Shown: positions 9,058 to 18,851, numbered from the stretch's first letter. The stretch is 64,000 nucleotides of DNA from Sulfurimonas sp. (GCA_028687935.1 JAQTZE010000007.1:62001-126000); one strand, 5' to 3'. Numbers and translations: made by a program. Notes: generated from the sequence alone by a model not told the origin.

Positions 9058-9561
9058 ATGAAATACCTCCTATCACTATTAATGTTCCTCTCTTTTGCAA
9101 ACGCATACGAGGGAGATTTAACAGCTAAAGAAGCATTTGAAATGCAAAAAGAAGGCAAAGCTATCATCGTAGATGTCAGAACTACTGTCGAGTTTTTATA
9201 TACAGGTCATGGTGAAGGTTTTATTAACATTCCAGCTTACTATTGGACATACGATCCAAAGTCAATTGAGACGCGTGTTCAGAGTGCTGATTATGAAGTA
9301 AAAAATGAGAAAATCAAAGATCATAAGTCAACTATGAAGCTCTATAACGCAAAAGAACTTATCAATAAAAACTTTGTAAACGAAGTAATGCAAGCGATGA
9401 AGATGCAAGGGGTTGAGAGTGTTATCCTTGTATGCCGTAGCGGACCACGTTCAAGCGCAGCAGCTGAAATACTTGCAAAAGAAGGCATCACTGCATATAA
9501 TATGGAAGATGGATTTATCAATGGATGGACGAAAGAGAGCCTTCCATGGGGCGGTCAATAA
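9058..9561 (+). CDS. Periplasmic rhodanese-domain protein
   Basis: A single-domain rhodanese (167 residues) with a short signal peptide ending at about FANA. The domain shows AIIVDVRTTVEFLYTGHGEG, where the usual DVR-EY-GHI start is widened. Its active-site loop is VCRSGPRSSAAAEILAKEG with the persulfide Cys, followed by the NMEDGFINGW closing motif. It would act in the periplasm on sulfane sulfur or thiol substrates. The ribosome-binding site AAGGAT is well placed. Monocistronic with its own promoter. Confidence 0.88.
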   Translation: MKYLLSLLMFLSFANAYEGDLTAKEAFEMQKEGKAIIVDVRTTVEFLYTGHGEGFINIPAYYWTYDPKSIETRVQSADYEVKNEKIKDHKSTMKLYNAKELINKNFVNEVMQAMKMQGVESVILVCRSGPRSSAAAEILAKEGITAYNMEDGFINGWTKESLPWGGQ

Positions 9562-9581
9562 TTTTTAAATAAGCCTAGCTT

Positions 9582-9770
9582 TTACTCCAACAAAGATTCC
9601 AAAAAGGATTTTTCTTTTTTGGAATCATCCTCTTTTTTCACTCTCTCATCAACAAAATCTGGATCACCGTTTTCGTACTCTTTTTTGAAGACTTTCTTGA
9701 TATGCTTTTTAGGCTTTATCTCAATATAACCACTATCTACTTTTCTACTAGCACCTTGAGGAACACACAT
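9582..9770 (-). CDS. Small highly charged protein of unknown function
   Basis: A 62-residue Lys/Glu/Asp-rich protein (MCVPQGASRK at the N-terminus, then a charged tail ending FLESLLE). I do not recognise it. It is supported by a near-ideal Shine-Dalgarno (AGGAGATATT then ATG) and by occupying an otherwise empty gap between the rhodanese gene and the 10,279 gene. No membrane segment or Cys cluster is present. Confidence 0.6.
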   Translation of the reverse strand: MCVPQGASRKVDSGYIEIKPKKHIKKVFKKEYENGDPDFVDERVKKEDDSKKEKSFLESLLE

Positions 9771-9844
9771 AATATCTCCTTATGAAGCTTTTACTCATGG
9801 TACAACTTAAAAACTTAACGCTTGCTAAAAATATTTTTTATGAT

Positions 9845-10279
9845 TTATTTTTTTACTTCTTTCATTATCAGTTTTGGAAAAGGATTTCTCTCTTGACATA
9901 CGATACTTTTAGGAGCTACAAAAGTTTTCCTAACAACTTCTTTTGTAGCTATATTCATGGGCTTTGATGGCTCTTTTACTGCTTGCGTTTTAAAGATATT
10001 TTTTTGTTTTAGAGAGAGGATTTTTTCTTCTTGGAGTTTGAGGAGCGTCTCTTTTTCTTCAAGTATCTGTTGCAATTCTTGATTTTTTTCTGCAAATATA
10101 TTTGGAGTCTGTACAGATACATCTGCGACTATAGAATCTTTTCTTTGCGTTTGCAGTTGTTTATTACATGATTCATAGTCGCTACGCAGAGTTTGAATCT
10201 CTTGTACAACTGCTTCTACTCTTTCTATATCATCACCAAAAATGGGCAAAGAAAATAGTAGAAAAAGCCAAGATTTCAC
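9845..10279 (-). CDS. Exported coiled-coil protein of unknown function
   Basis: Begins with a hydrophobic signal sequence (KSWLFLLFSLPIFG), followed by a long heptad-like helix rich in Glu, Gln, Leu and Lys (about residues 20-95) and a basic C-terminus. I chose the GTG at 10,279, which puts the signal sequence at the N-terminus and follows the trmA stop immediately. The reading frame stays open to a TTG at 10,297 that would add six residues. Function is not recognisable; periplasmic location is inferred. Likely last gene of the motA operon. Confidence 0.6.
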   Translation of the reverse strand: MKSWLFLLFSLPIFGDDIERVEAVVQEIQTLRSDYESCNKQLQTQRKDSIVADVSVQTPNIFAEKNQELQQILEEKETLLKLQEEKILSLKQKNIFKTQAVKEPSKPMNIATKEVVRKTFVAPKSIVCQERNPFPKLIMKEVKK

Positions 10280-10280
10280 G

Positions 10281-11390
10281 CTAATCTTTACGTACAAGTT
10301 TTACACCCATCTCTACATGATGTGTATAGGGAAACTGATCAAAGAGCGCCATATCTACGACTTTATGCGTTTTACAAAGCAGTTCTAGATCTCTTTGGAG
10401 TGTTTCAGGATTGCACGATATATATAGGATATGATCATGTCTTGCGGCAAAGTGACATGATTTATCATCCATACCACTTCGTGGCGGATCCACGAAGATA
10501 CTTTTCATATTATATGCATTGATATCTATATCACCCATACGTCTAAACTCTCTCACCCCATCAAGCGCTTCGACAAACTCTTCAACACTCATTCTTACAA
10601 ACTCTATATTATGCACATCATTGAGTGCCATATTTGTTTTGGCTGCGTTTATTGAGGATTTTGATATCTCTGTAGCGAGTACTTTATGAAACTTTTTTGC
10701 AAAAGGTATAGTAAAATTCCCTGCCCCACAGTAAAGCTCAAGCAGATCACCTTCTATATCAGAGAGATTCTTCAAAGCCCAGCTAATCATCTGCTCATTT
10801 ACTCTTGCGTTTGGCTGCGTAAAGCTATTTTCTATATAGTTAAATTTATAAATTTTCCCATCAACAGATAAAGACTCTGTTACAAAATCCTGCCCGATGA
10901 CGACTTTTTGCTTTCTTGAGCGACCGATAATATATATACCAAGGGTTGCAGCTATTTTTGTAGCTTTTTCCTGCCAAGAAGCATCTAAGGCTCTATGATA
11001 TATAAGGGAAACAACCATTTCACCGCTGCTAGCACTTAAAAAATCTGCACCAAAGAGCTTAAAACCTATCGTTTCTTCTTCTATTGCTTTTAAAAGTCGA
11101 GGCATAATGTTTGCTATATGTTCATTAACCTGAGGGCACTCTTCGACGATGACAACACCTTTGTGTTCAAGGTGATTCATCGCATAATGTATCTCTTCAT
11201 CGAGATGCCAAATCTTAAACTCACTCCGTGAACGGTAATGAGACTCTGGAGATTTAAAAAGAGCTATTTCCCCTTCATAAAAGGATTTAAAACGTTCTTG
11301 ATTTAGTTTTTTCTTTGTATCTAGCTGCGTTTCATAACCATCCTCATACAGACGGCATGCACCACATTGACCAAAATATTTACATTCCAC
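10281..11390 (-). CDS. trmA: tRNA (uracil-5-)-methyltransferase TrmA
   Basis: SAM-dependent enzyme forming T54 in tRNA. The 369 residues show no TRAM domain, which matches TrmA rather than RlmC/RlmD. Key signatures are the N-terminal Cys-rich start (CKYFGQCGACRLY), SFTQPNARVNEQM, SAM motif ELYCGAGNFTIPF, DPPRSGMD and the catalytic-Cys motif ISCNPETLQRDL. The CxxCGAC start is more usual in RlmD/RumA types and may mark an Fe-S or structural site in this lineage. Follows fliP by 8 nt. Confidence 0.88.
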   Translation of the reverse strand: MECKYFGQCGACRLYEDGYETQLDTKKKLNQERFKSFYEGEIALFKSPESHYRSRSEFKIWHLDEEIHYAMNHLEHKGVVIVEECPQVNEHIANIMPRLLKAIEEETIGFKLFGADFLSASSGEMVVSLIYHRALDASWQEKATKIAATLGIYIIGRSRKQKVVIGQDFVTESLSVDGKIYKFNYIENSFTQPNARVNEQMISWALKNLSDIEGDLLELYCGAGNFTIPFAKKFHKVLATEISKSSINAAKTNMALNDVHNIEFVRMSVEEFVEALDGVREFRRMGDIDINAYNMKSIFVDPPRSGMDDKSCHFAARHDHILYISCNPETLQRDLELLCKTHKVVDMALFDQFPYTHHVEMGVKLVRKD

Positions 11391-11398
11391 ACTATTTC

Positions 11399-12133
11399 CT
11401 ATTTGATTGAAGCTATAAGGTTACCGATAAGAAGGTTCCATCCATCAATGAGGACAAAGATAAGTATCTTAAAGGGCAGAGATATCATAACTGGAGGAAG
11501 CATCATCATACCCATTGACATAAGGATAGAAGCAACTACCATGTCGATAACCAAAAATGGTAAGAAGAGTAAAAATCCTATCTCAAAAGAAGTTTTAAGC
11601 TCACTGATAATAAACGCAGGGATTACAACAGATAAAGGAACATCTGCAACACTCTTTGGATTTTCCATCTTACGTATTCTAAAGAAAAGTGCCAAATCTT
11701 TTTCTCTAGTATTTCGTATCATAAAGTTTTTAAAAGGAAGCGTTGTCTTATCAAATGCCTCTTCATAACCAATTTTTTCTTCCATATATGGCTTAATACC
11801 GCTTTCGTATGCTTGTGTTCCAACTGGTTCCATCACAAAAAAAGTAAGTATCATCGCAAGCATGACCAAAAGTTGTGTTGGAGGGACTTGCTGTGTTCCA
11901 AGTGCCTGACGTAAAAATCCAAAAACAATAACAAAACGGGTAAAAGTTGTCATAACAAGGACGAGACTCGGTGCTAAAAAAAGAAGTGTTAAGACAACAA
12001 GAACATTTAATGAAGAGACAAGCTGTTGTGGTGTTTGAGGTGAAGCGAGCTGAAAATTCATCGTAGGAATTGCAGCACTCTCAGCAGCCACAGCAGTTAC
12101 CAATCCAATAAGGACTAAAAGTATTCTAAACAT
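11399..12133 (-). CDS. fliP: Flagellar type III export protein FliP
   Basis: Core membrane subunit of the flagellar export gate. The 244 residues start with a signal peptide (ending AVAAESA). They carry the conserved LTLLFLAPSLVLVMTTFTRFVIVFGFLRQALG block, the QVPPTQLLVMLAMILTFFVM stretch, and C-terminal TM pairs with SMGMMMLPPVMISLPFKI. These are diagnostic for FliP. Its ATG overlaps the motB stop (TAATG), so it is translationally coupled to motB. Confidence 0.96.
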   Translation of the reverse strand: MFRILLVLIGLVTAVAAESAAIPTMNFQLASPQTPQQLVSSLNVLVVLTLLFLAPSLVLVMTTFTRFVIVFGFLRQALGTQQVPPTQLLVMLAMILTFFVMEPVGTQAYESGIKPYMEEKIGYEEAFDKTTLPFKNFMIRNTREKDLALFFRIRKMENPKSVADVPLSVVIPAFIISELKTSFEIGFLLFLPFLVIDMVVASILMSMGMMMLPPVMISLPFKILIFVLIDGWNLLIGNLIASIK

Positions 12134-12909
12134 TATTCAGCTGCAGCTTGATCAAGTATTGATGTTTTTGCTTTAGATTCTTGATCTGATTTTTTACCAA
12201 AAAAATGTATCTCAACGCGACGATTTTTCTCTCTTCCGCTCTCAGTTGCGTTTGTTGCCAAAGGTCTAAACTCTGCAAAACCTGCTGCGTTTATCCTATC
12301 AGGAGCCACACCGTCTAAAAGAAGTTCTTGAAGTACTGAAATAGCCCTTGCCGAGGAGAGTTCCCAGTTGTCTTTAAATGGTCCCATTGAAGCAGGACCA
12401 CCACTATCTGTGTGACCTTGCACACTTACTTCCATATTATTTGGTAATTCTTGGATGATAAGTGCTACACGTTTTAAAAATAGAAGTGAATCTTCATTAT
12501 CTATCGTTGCACTGCCTGATTTGAACAAAAGTGATGCAGGAAGTTGGATAACAAAACCTTCTTGCGCCTCTTCTAAAGAGATAGCAGAACCTTTGCCTTT
12601 TTCCATCATCTCATTAGCATCCGTAACGGCTTGTTGGACTTTATTTACAGATTCTGTACTCTCATCCTGTGCCTCAATCGGCGTTGATTCTTGAATACGG
12701 CGGTTGGAGATTTCTGTCTTAGTTCCACCTTCAAGAACACTCATAGCACCAGAGAGAGAACCTATCGCTTCAGATATTTTTTTTGCATCCATACTTGACA
12801 TCGAAAGAAGAAGTACGAAAAAGCACAGGAGCAGAGACATCAAGTCCCCAAACGCAGCCAGCCAAGCAGGCAGACATTCAGGACAATCGGGACATTTTTT
12901 CTTAGCCAT
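12133..12909 (-). CDS. motB: Flagellar stator protein MotB
   Basis: Anchors the stator to peptidoglycan and carries the proton-binding Asp. The N-terminus is Cys-rich (KKKCPDCPECLP), then AAFGDLMSLLLCFFVLLLSM with the essential Asp22 in the single TM helix, then a plug/linker. The OmpA-like domain follows (VQGHTDSGGPAS and ELSSARAISVLQELLLDGV, DRINAAGFAEFRPLA and the ENRRVEIHF-type end). Coupled to motA (TAATG) and to fliP. Confidence 0.96.
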   Translation of the reverse strand: MAKKKCPDCPECLPAWLAAFGDLMSLLLCFFVLLLSMSSMDAKKISEAIGSLSGAMSVLEGGTKTEISNRRIQESTPIEAQDESTESVNKVQQAVTDANEMMEKGKGSAISLEEAQEGFVIQLPASLLFKSGSATIDNEDSLLFLKRVALIIQELPNNMEVSVQGHTDSGGPASMGPFKDNWELSSARAISVLQELLLDGVAPDRINAAGFAEFRPLATNATESGREKNRRVEIHFFGKKSDQESKAKTSILDQAAAE

Positions 12910-13673
12910 TATTCAAACTGACTTACACGCTGATTTGGTGCGAGATAACTGAGGAGTTTTGCTTCCAAAACTCTTGGAGCATCACCAGATTGGATGGACA
13001 TAATCCCTGCTAAAATCATCTCTTTAACCAAAGTCTCTTCATCATTTCTGATTGATAAAATATTATAAATTGGTGTTCCAAAAACGTTCCCGATAATAGC
13101 CCCGTACATAGTCGTAAGGAGTGCAACGGCCATTGAAGGCCCGATCGCCGAAGGGTCAGCCATATTCAGAAGCATCGCAACGAGACCGATAAGCGTACCA
13201 ACCATACCCATCGCACCTGCGAGACCTGCCCACTGATTGAAGATAGAACCGTTTATTTTATGACGTGTACTTGTTTGATCCATCTCTATCTCTAGTAGTT
13301 CACGGATTGTATCTGGTTCGCTTCCATCTATTGCCATAGAGAGACCTTTTTTCAAAAAGAGGTTCTCTTCATTGTTGACTTCAGATTCAAGTGCCAAAAT
13401 CCCATCTTTTCTTGCTTTTGTAGCAAACTCAACAAGTTTTTTGATAAGTGCAGCCACATCCTCTTCAGGAGGCTTGATAGCAATCATGAAGATTTTTGTA
13501 AAGGCCTTCATTTGTGCTGGCTTGAAAGAGATCATGAGCGCACCGATACTACCACCGACAACGATCAAAACAGATGGAATATCGATGTATGCGCCAACAC
13601 CAACACCCATGGCCATAGCACCTAAAAGAAGTGCCATAATTAAAACTATACCAATAACTGTACCTAAATCCAT
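12909..13673 (-). CDS. motA: Flagellar stator protein MotA
   Basis: Proton-channel half of the flagellar stator. Four TM helices are evident, with the family block GGSIGALMISFKPAQMKAF near the N-terminus, the cytoplasmic charge region, and the WAGLAGAMGMVGTLIGLVAML and YGAIIGNVFGTPIYN stretches of TM3-TM4. The ATG at 13,673 has an AAGG ribosome-binding site and gives the normal MDLGTVIGI start; an in-frame TTG 15 nt upstream is less likely. First gene of motA-motB-fliP-trmA. Confidence 0.95.
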   Translation of the reverse strand: MDLGTVIGIVLIMALLLGAMAMGVGVGAYIDIPSVLIVVGGSIGALMISFKPAQMKAFTKIFMIAIKPPEEDVAALIKKLVEFATKARKDGILALESEVNNEENLFLKKGLSMAIDGSEPDTIRELLEIEMDQTSTRHKINGSIFNQWAGLAGAMGMVGTLIGLVAMLLNMADPSAIGPSMAVALLTTMYGAIIGNVFGTPIYNILSIRNDEETLVKEMILAGIMSIQSGDAPRVLEAKLLSYLAPNQRVSQFE

Positions 13674-13783
13674 TCTAAACCTTAGCAATTAATAATTGGC
13701 TTATAATACCACAAAAAATATTAGGTCAAACACTAAAAAGAATTTTTTTCGTCACTTTTCTTCATCTACTCTCACTAAAAGGG

Positions 13784-13789
13784 TATAAT
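13784..13789 (+). promoter_or_regulatory. -10 element of the glycan cluster
   Basis: TATAAT in the extended context GGGTATAATTC, 34 nt upstream of the ATG at 13,823, is a strong candidate promoter for the plus-strand run that starts there. A second TATAAT lies near 13,700. Confidence 0.55.
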
Positions 13790-13822
13790 TCATCCTCAAA
13801 ACAATCATGCGGACACCCTAAT

Positions 13823-15220
13823 ATGTATAATTACCTAACTCAAAAACCAAAACAAAGTGCCTACTTAATCATTCTCTTTTTAGCACTTTTCAGTACACTT
13901 TATAATGCTTTTTTACCTCTGCACGGAGATGAGGCCTATTATTGGATGTGGAGTCATCATCTGCAAACTGGCTACTACGACCATCCGCCTATGATTGCTT
14001 ATCTTATCTCTCTTACAAACTTTATCTCAGAATCCGAGTGGGGCGTGAGACTTGTTAATGTTTTCTCTTTTTCTATTGCTGCTGTTTACATCTTTAAACT
14101 CAGCTCTGAGATATTTAATGAACACATTGCCCTAAACGCAGTCATTATTTTTTCAAGTGTTATCCTTGTCCATGCCGGATATATTATTACAACACCCGAT
14201 TCTCCGCTTATTTTATTTTGGACTTTAAGCCTTTATTATAGCTACAAAGCGCTCTTTCATAAGAAGTGGAGTGACTTTATTTTAGCCGGCTGTATGCTTG
14301 GTTTTATGATGCTCAGCAAATATACTTCTATACTTTTTATCTTTAGTATTATTTTATTTATTCTCCTTAAACGCAGGGACATACTATTTAATATAAAATT
14401 CTATATTGCTATTATAATTGCCGTTGCAGTCGTATCTCCTATGCTGCTTTGGAACTATCAACATGAATGGATAAGTTTTAACTTTCAACTTGACCATGGC
14501 TCATCTGAGAGCTTTACTATTTCTCTCTCAAGTGCTTTAGAGTATATCCTCGGGCAGTTTATAGTTTTTTCTCCTGTGTTTGCTGCTGTGCTTTTTTTCT
14601 ATCTCGCGAAAGAGAAACTTTATATAAAAGAAGAGAAACTTTTTTTTCTAGCACTTGTTACTGCAACTACCCTACTCTTTTTTCTCTATAAAAGTCTTTT
14701 CAAATCCATGGCACTCAATTATGCAGCTCCAGCGTATGTCAGTGCCGTCATCTTACTCGCATATATCATTGCACAGTATAATCTCCAAAAAGCTTTTAAA
14801 ATCGGTCTTTATATAGCTCTATTTTTTACTATAATTGGGCGTTTTGGCCTACTTTTTTATCTGGAAATTTTTCAAGACAGAATGTATGGAAATAAAGAAG
14901 CTGTAGCGCTTGTGCAAAAACACGCACAAATTGGTGATAAATTTTACGGTGACCATCTTACCATTGCAGCACTTTTAAACTTTTATCTCCAAGGACATCC
15001 CCAAACAGACCTCGCGGTATCATCACGATTTTCCCAGTATGATATGTGGAGAGAAAAAGAGTATCTCAAAGATGGTCTTGTCCTCACAACAGACCCCGAA
15101 GAACTCTCTCTTACAAAGCGCTATAAAAGTGTAGAACTTTTAGAAACACTCACGGTACAAAAAGGTCCCAAGGGGAGTAAAACTTTTTATATCTATCGTG
15201 TTCATGATGCTATAAACTGA
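13823..15220 (+). CDS. GT39-family membrane glycosyltransferase (PMT_2/ArnT-like), copy 1
   Basis: A 465-residue polytopic membrane protein that should move a sugar from a polyprenyl-phosphate donor onto a surface acceptor. The first periplasmic loop carries the diagnostic acidic motif GDEAYYWMWSHHLQTGYYDHPPMIAYL, part of the GT39 DE...DHPP signature. About ten further hydrophobic segments follow, including LSKYTSILFI. It shares the DHPPM and LSKYT blocks with the second GT39 at 17,409, so the two are paralogues. The acceptor is unknown; lipid A, glycan or protein are all possible. Confidence 0.85.
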   Translation: MYNYLTQKPKQSAYLIILFLALFSTLYNAFLPLHGDEAYYWMWSHHLQTGYYDHPPMIAYLISLTNFISESEWGVRLVNVFSFSIAAVYIFKLSSEIFNEHIALNAVIIFSSVILVHAGYIITTPDSPLILFWTLSLYYSYKALFHKKWSDFILAGCMLGFMMLSKYTSILFIFSIILFILLKRRDILFNIKFYIAIIIAVAVVSPMLLWNYQHEWISFNFQLDHGSSESFTISLSSALEYILGQFIVFSPVFAAVLFFYLAKEKLYIKEEKLFFLALVTATTLLFFLYKSLFKSMALNYAAPAYVSAVILLAYIIAQYNLQKAFKIGLYIALFFTIIGRFGLLFYLEIFQDRMYGNKEAVALVQKHAQIGDKFYGDHLTIAALLNFYLQGHPQTDLAVSSRFSQYDMWREKEYLKDGLVLTTDPEELSLTKRYKSVELLETLTVQKGPKGSKTFYIYRVHDAIN

Positions 15221-15271
15221 TATTTAATAACTTTTGGATAAAATACAAACCAATTTAGAATATGGTAGCTG

Positions 15272-16177
15272 ATGAAAAATATTATTAAACTCTTAATTAC
15301 GATTGCTCTGTTTTACTCCTTATTTCAGTATATAGACTTCGAAGAACTCTACACAATACTCTACAAAAGCCATGGTGGCTGGATACTTTTAGCGCTTATC
15401 TTACAGCTTGGAAGTACCTATCTTGCCGCATATAGATGGTTTAAGATCTCGCAACTTCTGGTCTTCAAAGAGAAGCTTTCTTTTTATGTACAAAGTTACT
15501 TCAAAGGCTCTTTTTTCAATCAGGTTCTGCCAAGCAGTATCGGTGGCGACGCTGTAAAGATAGTTGATTTGGTACAAAAAGGCTATGATAAAAAAGACTC
15601 ATTTTATGACGTTTTTGTCGATAGAGTTGTCGGTCTTGTAGGACTTTTGGTTCTCAACCTTCTAGCAACGATTATATTTTTTGGAACTTTTGACAAAGAT
15701 TTTTCTCTGCTTATTATCTTGATTACTCTTGGCGGAATAATCGGATTTATCGCACTTTTTCATCTTGAAAAGATCAAGTTTCTTGGAAAATATAAATTTT
15801 TAGACCTTTTTCATAGACTCGCACGCAGACTCAATGCGCTCTATCCCGATAGAGCGACACTTATAAAACATATAGCCATATCTGTTCTTGTACACCTTTT
15901 CTCAGTTCTGACTATGTATGCTCTTTCTCTGAGCATCGATTTACACCTGAGTTTTCAGATCTTTTTAATAGCCGTACCTCCTGTATTTTTACTCACGATT
16001 GTGCCTATCTCATTAGCTGGATGGGGTATTCGTGAGGGAGCTATGATAGGGATCTTTTTGCTTATCGGGGCAGATCAGACAAAAGTTTTGGCTATGAGTA
16101 TCATCTATGGATTACTCCTTATTATTAGTTCGCTTCCAGGTTCATATTTCTGGATTAAAAGTAAAAAAGTTACATAA
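15272..16177 (+). CDS. Flippase-like membrane protein, LPG synthase TM family (PF03706)
   Basis: A 301-residue protein with about eight TM helices. Family features are the early RWFKISQLL region after TM2, the FFNQVLPSSIGGDAVKI block (the conserved N-P-x-x-x-GGD signature) and a C-terminal ISLAGWGIREGAMI stretch. These proteins resemble the membrane half of MprF and often sit with glycosyltransferases. Transport or transfer of a lipid-linked intermediate is an inference from context. Spacing of 51 nt after the GT39 gene suggests co-transcription. Confidence 0.8.
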   Translation: MKNIIKLLITIALFYSLFQYIDFEELYTILYKSHGGWILLALILQLGSTYLAAYRWFKISQLLVFKEKLSFYVQSYFKGSFFNQVLPSSIGGDAVKIVDLVQKGYDKKDSFYDVFVDRVVGLVGLLVLNLLATIIFFGTFDKDFSLLIILITLGGIIGFIALFHLEKIKFLGKYKFLDLFHRLARRLNALYPDRATLIKHIAISVLVHLFSVLTMYALSLSIDLHLSFQIFLIAVPPVFLLTIVPISLAGWGIREGAMIGIFLLIGADQTKVLAMSIIYGLLLIISSLPGSYFWIKSKKVT

Positions 16178-16201
16178 AACGCAACAAAGGAAAGAAGAAA
16201 A

Positions 16202-17434
16202 ATGAATGTAGATACAATGAGAAATATTGACCATTATGCGGGTGTTCCACTCACATTTTTAGGGACTTTGGTTAAAAAAGCAGTCAATCTCATCTCTCCA
16301 GAGCAAAGAGTCAAACCTAAAAATGTTCTCTTGATTGAACTCTCAGAGATGGGAAGCGCTATCATCGTTGACCCTGCTATGAGAAAACTTCAAGCAAATA
16401 TCGATGGAGAACTCTTTTTTGTCATCTTTTCAAAAAACAAAGTTTCACTCCAGCTTTTGGGCACTGTTGCTGAAGAAAATATCTTTACAATTGATGAAAG
16501 CTCTATTGTCAATCTCATCAAAAGTTCTCTAGAATTCCTAAAATGGTGTCGTGAAAACGAGATAGATTCTGTAATAGATTTGGAACTCTTCTCGCGTTTT
16601 ACTGCACTTTTGACTGCTACATGTGGTGCTGTAAACCGTGTGGGTTTTCATGCTTTTCACAACGAAGGGCTTTACAGAGGGGACTTTTTAACACGTAAAG
16701 TTGCGTATAATCCACATCAGCACATCGCAAAAAACTTCATCTCTCTTGTAGATGCACTCTTAAATGACAAAGAGGAGTTGCCTCATACAAAAAGAGTCAT
16801 CCCTGATTCGGAGATAGTTATCGCAAAAGCCAAGATAGAAGAGGATGATAAACTTGATGTTTTAGATGTTATTGCTACTATGTATGAAGGTTTTGATAGA
16901 GAGAAAAATCCTATCATCCTCGTCAATTCAAATGCTTCAGATCTTTTACCACAACGACGTTGGAAAAGAGAAAACTATGGTGATGTTATCAAAAAAATCT
17001 TGGCATACAATGAAAACGCAATAGTTCTTCTCACAGGTGCTCCAGCGGAAAAAGATGGTGCAGGGCTTTTAGCGAACTATGTCAATGATAAACGCTGTAT
17101 CAACTTCGCAGGCGGAGTAAAATTTTTACAACTTCCTGCACTTTACAGTGTGAGTGCGTTTATGCTTACAAATGACTCAGGTCCAGCACACTTTGCATCT
17201 ATCACAGATATGCATACCTTTGTTATCTTTGGACCTGAAACACCTGCTCTTTATGGTTCTCTTGGACCTACAACACCTATTTATGCGGGTATGGCATGTA
17301 GTCCATGCGTAAGCGCATCAAACCATAGAAAAACGCCATGTTCTGATAACCAATGTATTCAGATCATCACACCTGACTGGGTATTTAACACGCTTCAATT
17401 TAAACTCGATGAACTTAACATTTCCAGAGTATAG
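16202..17434 (+). CDS. Glycosyltransferase family 9 (heptosyltransferase-like)
   Basis: A 410-residue cytoplasmic GT-B enzyme. It has the ADP-heptose transferase layout: N-terminal NVLLIELSEMGSAI (nucleotide-binding start), central QRRWKRENYGDVIKKI, then LTGAPAEKDG and the C-terminal donor site LTNDSGPAHFASITDMHTFVIFGPETPALYG. A distinctive Cys-rich tail (CSPCVSASNHRKTPCSDNQC) follows and also occurs in some GT9 proteins that have a pyranosyl donor. An N-terminal hydrophobic patch may dock it to the membrane. Good ribosome-binding site (AAAGGAAAG). Confidence 0.85.
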   Translation: MNVDTMRNIDHYAGVPLTFLGTLVKKAVNLISPEQRVKPKNVLLIELSEMGSAIIVDPAMRKLQANIDGELFFVIFSKNKVSLQLLGTVAEENIFTIDESSIVNLIKSSLEFLKWCRENEIDSVIDLELFSRFTALLTATCGAVNRVGFHAFHNEGLYRGDFLTRKVAYNPHQHIAKNFISLVDALLNDKEELPHTKRVIPDSEIVIAKAKIEEDDKLDVLDVIATMYEGFDREKNPIILVNSNASDLLPQRRWKRENYGDVIKKILAYNENAIVLLTGAPAEKDGAGLLANYVNDKRCINFAGGVKFLQLPALYSVSAFMLTNDSGPAHFASITDMHTFVIFGPETPALYGSLGPTTPIYAGMACSPCVSASNHRKTPCSDNQCIQIITPDWVFNTLQFKLDELNISRV

Positions 17435-18851
17435 ACTTTTTTTATATTTCATCACTTTAGTAGCTATTCTTCGAATAGTTATTGCTCCTTTTGTGAGCCT
17501 TGGAGTCGATGAAGCACACTATGTTTTATATGGCTTGCACCTTGATCTGAGCTATTTTGACCATCCGCCTATGGTTGGATGGATGCAATATGGGGCTATC
17601 TATCTTCTTGGCGTGAGTGAACTCTCAGCACGTGTTTGGGCGATTCTCATCGGCTTGATCGTACCTTTTTTCATCTATAAACTTATCTATGATGCCTCAA
17701 AAAATGCCTCTTTTGCGCTTATGGGTGTCTTGGCTTTGCACGCTTCGTTTATATTTAATGCACTTTTTTTAATGCTTTTACCTGATACGCTTCTCTTCTT
17801 GCTTGTCTTACCTATTATCTTTACAGTTATAGCAATAGAAAAAAACAACTCTTTGTGGATGTGGCTGCTTTTGGGCTTACTTCTTGGCTTTGCAGGTTTG
17901 TCAAAATATACTGCCATCTTATTTATCGTGCCTATAGCCTTATACTTTTTTATCAAACAAAGATATGATCTTTTAACAAGCCCTGCAATTATTCCTGCCG
18001 CTATGATTGCACTTATCATGATCTCACCCGTCATCCTTTGGAATATCCAAAATGACTGGGCAAGTTTTGCCTATCAGAGCGATCATGTCGTCGGTGAGAG
18101 CGGGATAAACGCAACTGCGTTTATAAGCTCTTTGGCTGCACAGTTTGGAGCATACAATCCTTTCTTGTTTCCGCTTGCGTTTTTTGGGCTCTATAAGGCT
18201 CTACACAGCGAAGATGATACGCTATTTTTAACGGCTCTCTTTGGTCTGGTTCTTTTTATGTTCTTTAGCTTTGCATCGCTCTATAAAACTGCCCTACCAC
18301 ATTGGACTGCTCTATTTTATATGCTCTTTATCCCTATTGGAAGCTACTATATTCTGCTTGCATCGAGAAAACCTGCGCGTGTCTATCTGAAGTTTGTCAT
18401 AGGCTTTGGTATTTTTATTTCACTCTATCTTTATGGAGAACTTGTCTTTAAATTTACACCTATGCCGGCATATAAATCGGTACACCGTGATATATACGGT
18501 TGGAGTGAGATTATGACAAAAGCAAACGCACATATACACAACACAAAAACCCAAGCCCTTGCCGTAACCAACTGGACAGTGGCATCACGCGCGATTTATT
18601 ATAATTTGCACAACAAAAGCAGCGTCTATCTTATAGATGATCGAAGAGATCAGTTTGACTTTTGGGAAAAAAGCTCTCCAATTGGAAAAGATTTGATATT
18701 TATCAACACACATTTTTACCACAAGACTATCTATGAACTCGCTAAATGCGATAAAACTACAAAAATAGAGAACTTTGATATCGTACTCAACTCTAAAAAA
18801 GTAAACTCTATCGAGCTTGTAAAATGTAGCAATTTTCAAGGTCTGCGATGA
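17409..18851 (+). CDS. GT39-family membrane glycosyltransferase, copy 2
   Basis: A 480-residue polytopic protein paralogous to the 13,823 gene. The acidic loop reads LGVDEAHYVLYGLHLDLSYFDHPPMVGW, and LSKYTAILFIVP lies about 150 residues in. It starts inside the last codons of the GT9 gene (26-nt overlap); no later start keeps the first TM helix, so the ATG at 17,409 is preferred. Two GT39 enzymes bracketing a GT9 suggest sequential decoration of one lipid-linked glycan or of lipid A. Confidence 0.85.
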   Translation: MNLTFPEYRLFLYFITLVAILRIVIAPFVSLGVDEAHYVLYGLHLDLSYFDHPPMVGWMQYGAIYLLGVSELSARVWAILIGLIVPFFIYKLIYDASKNASFALMGVLALHASFIFNALFLMLLPDTLLFLLVLPIIFTVIAIEKNNSLWMWLLLGLLLGFAGLSKYTAILFIVPIALYFFIKQRYDLLTSPAIIPAAMIALIMISPVILWNIQNDWASFAYQSDHVVGESGINATAFISSLAAQFGAYNPFLFPLAFFGLYKALHSEDDTLFLTALFGLVLFMFFSFASLYKTALPHWTALFYMLFIPIGSYYILLASRKPARVYLKFVIGFGIFISLYLYGELVFKFTPMPAYKSVHRDIYGWSEIMTKANAHIHNTKTQALAVTNWTVASRAIYYNLHNKSSVYLIDDRRDQFDFWEKSSPIGKDLIFINTHFYHKTIYELAKCDKTTKIENFDIVLNSKKVNSIELVKCSNFQGLR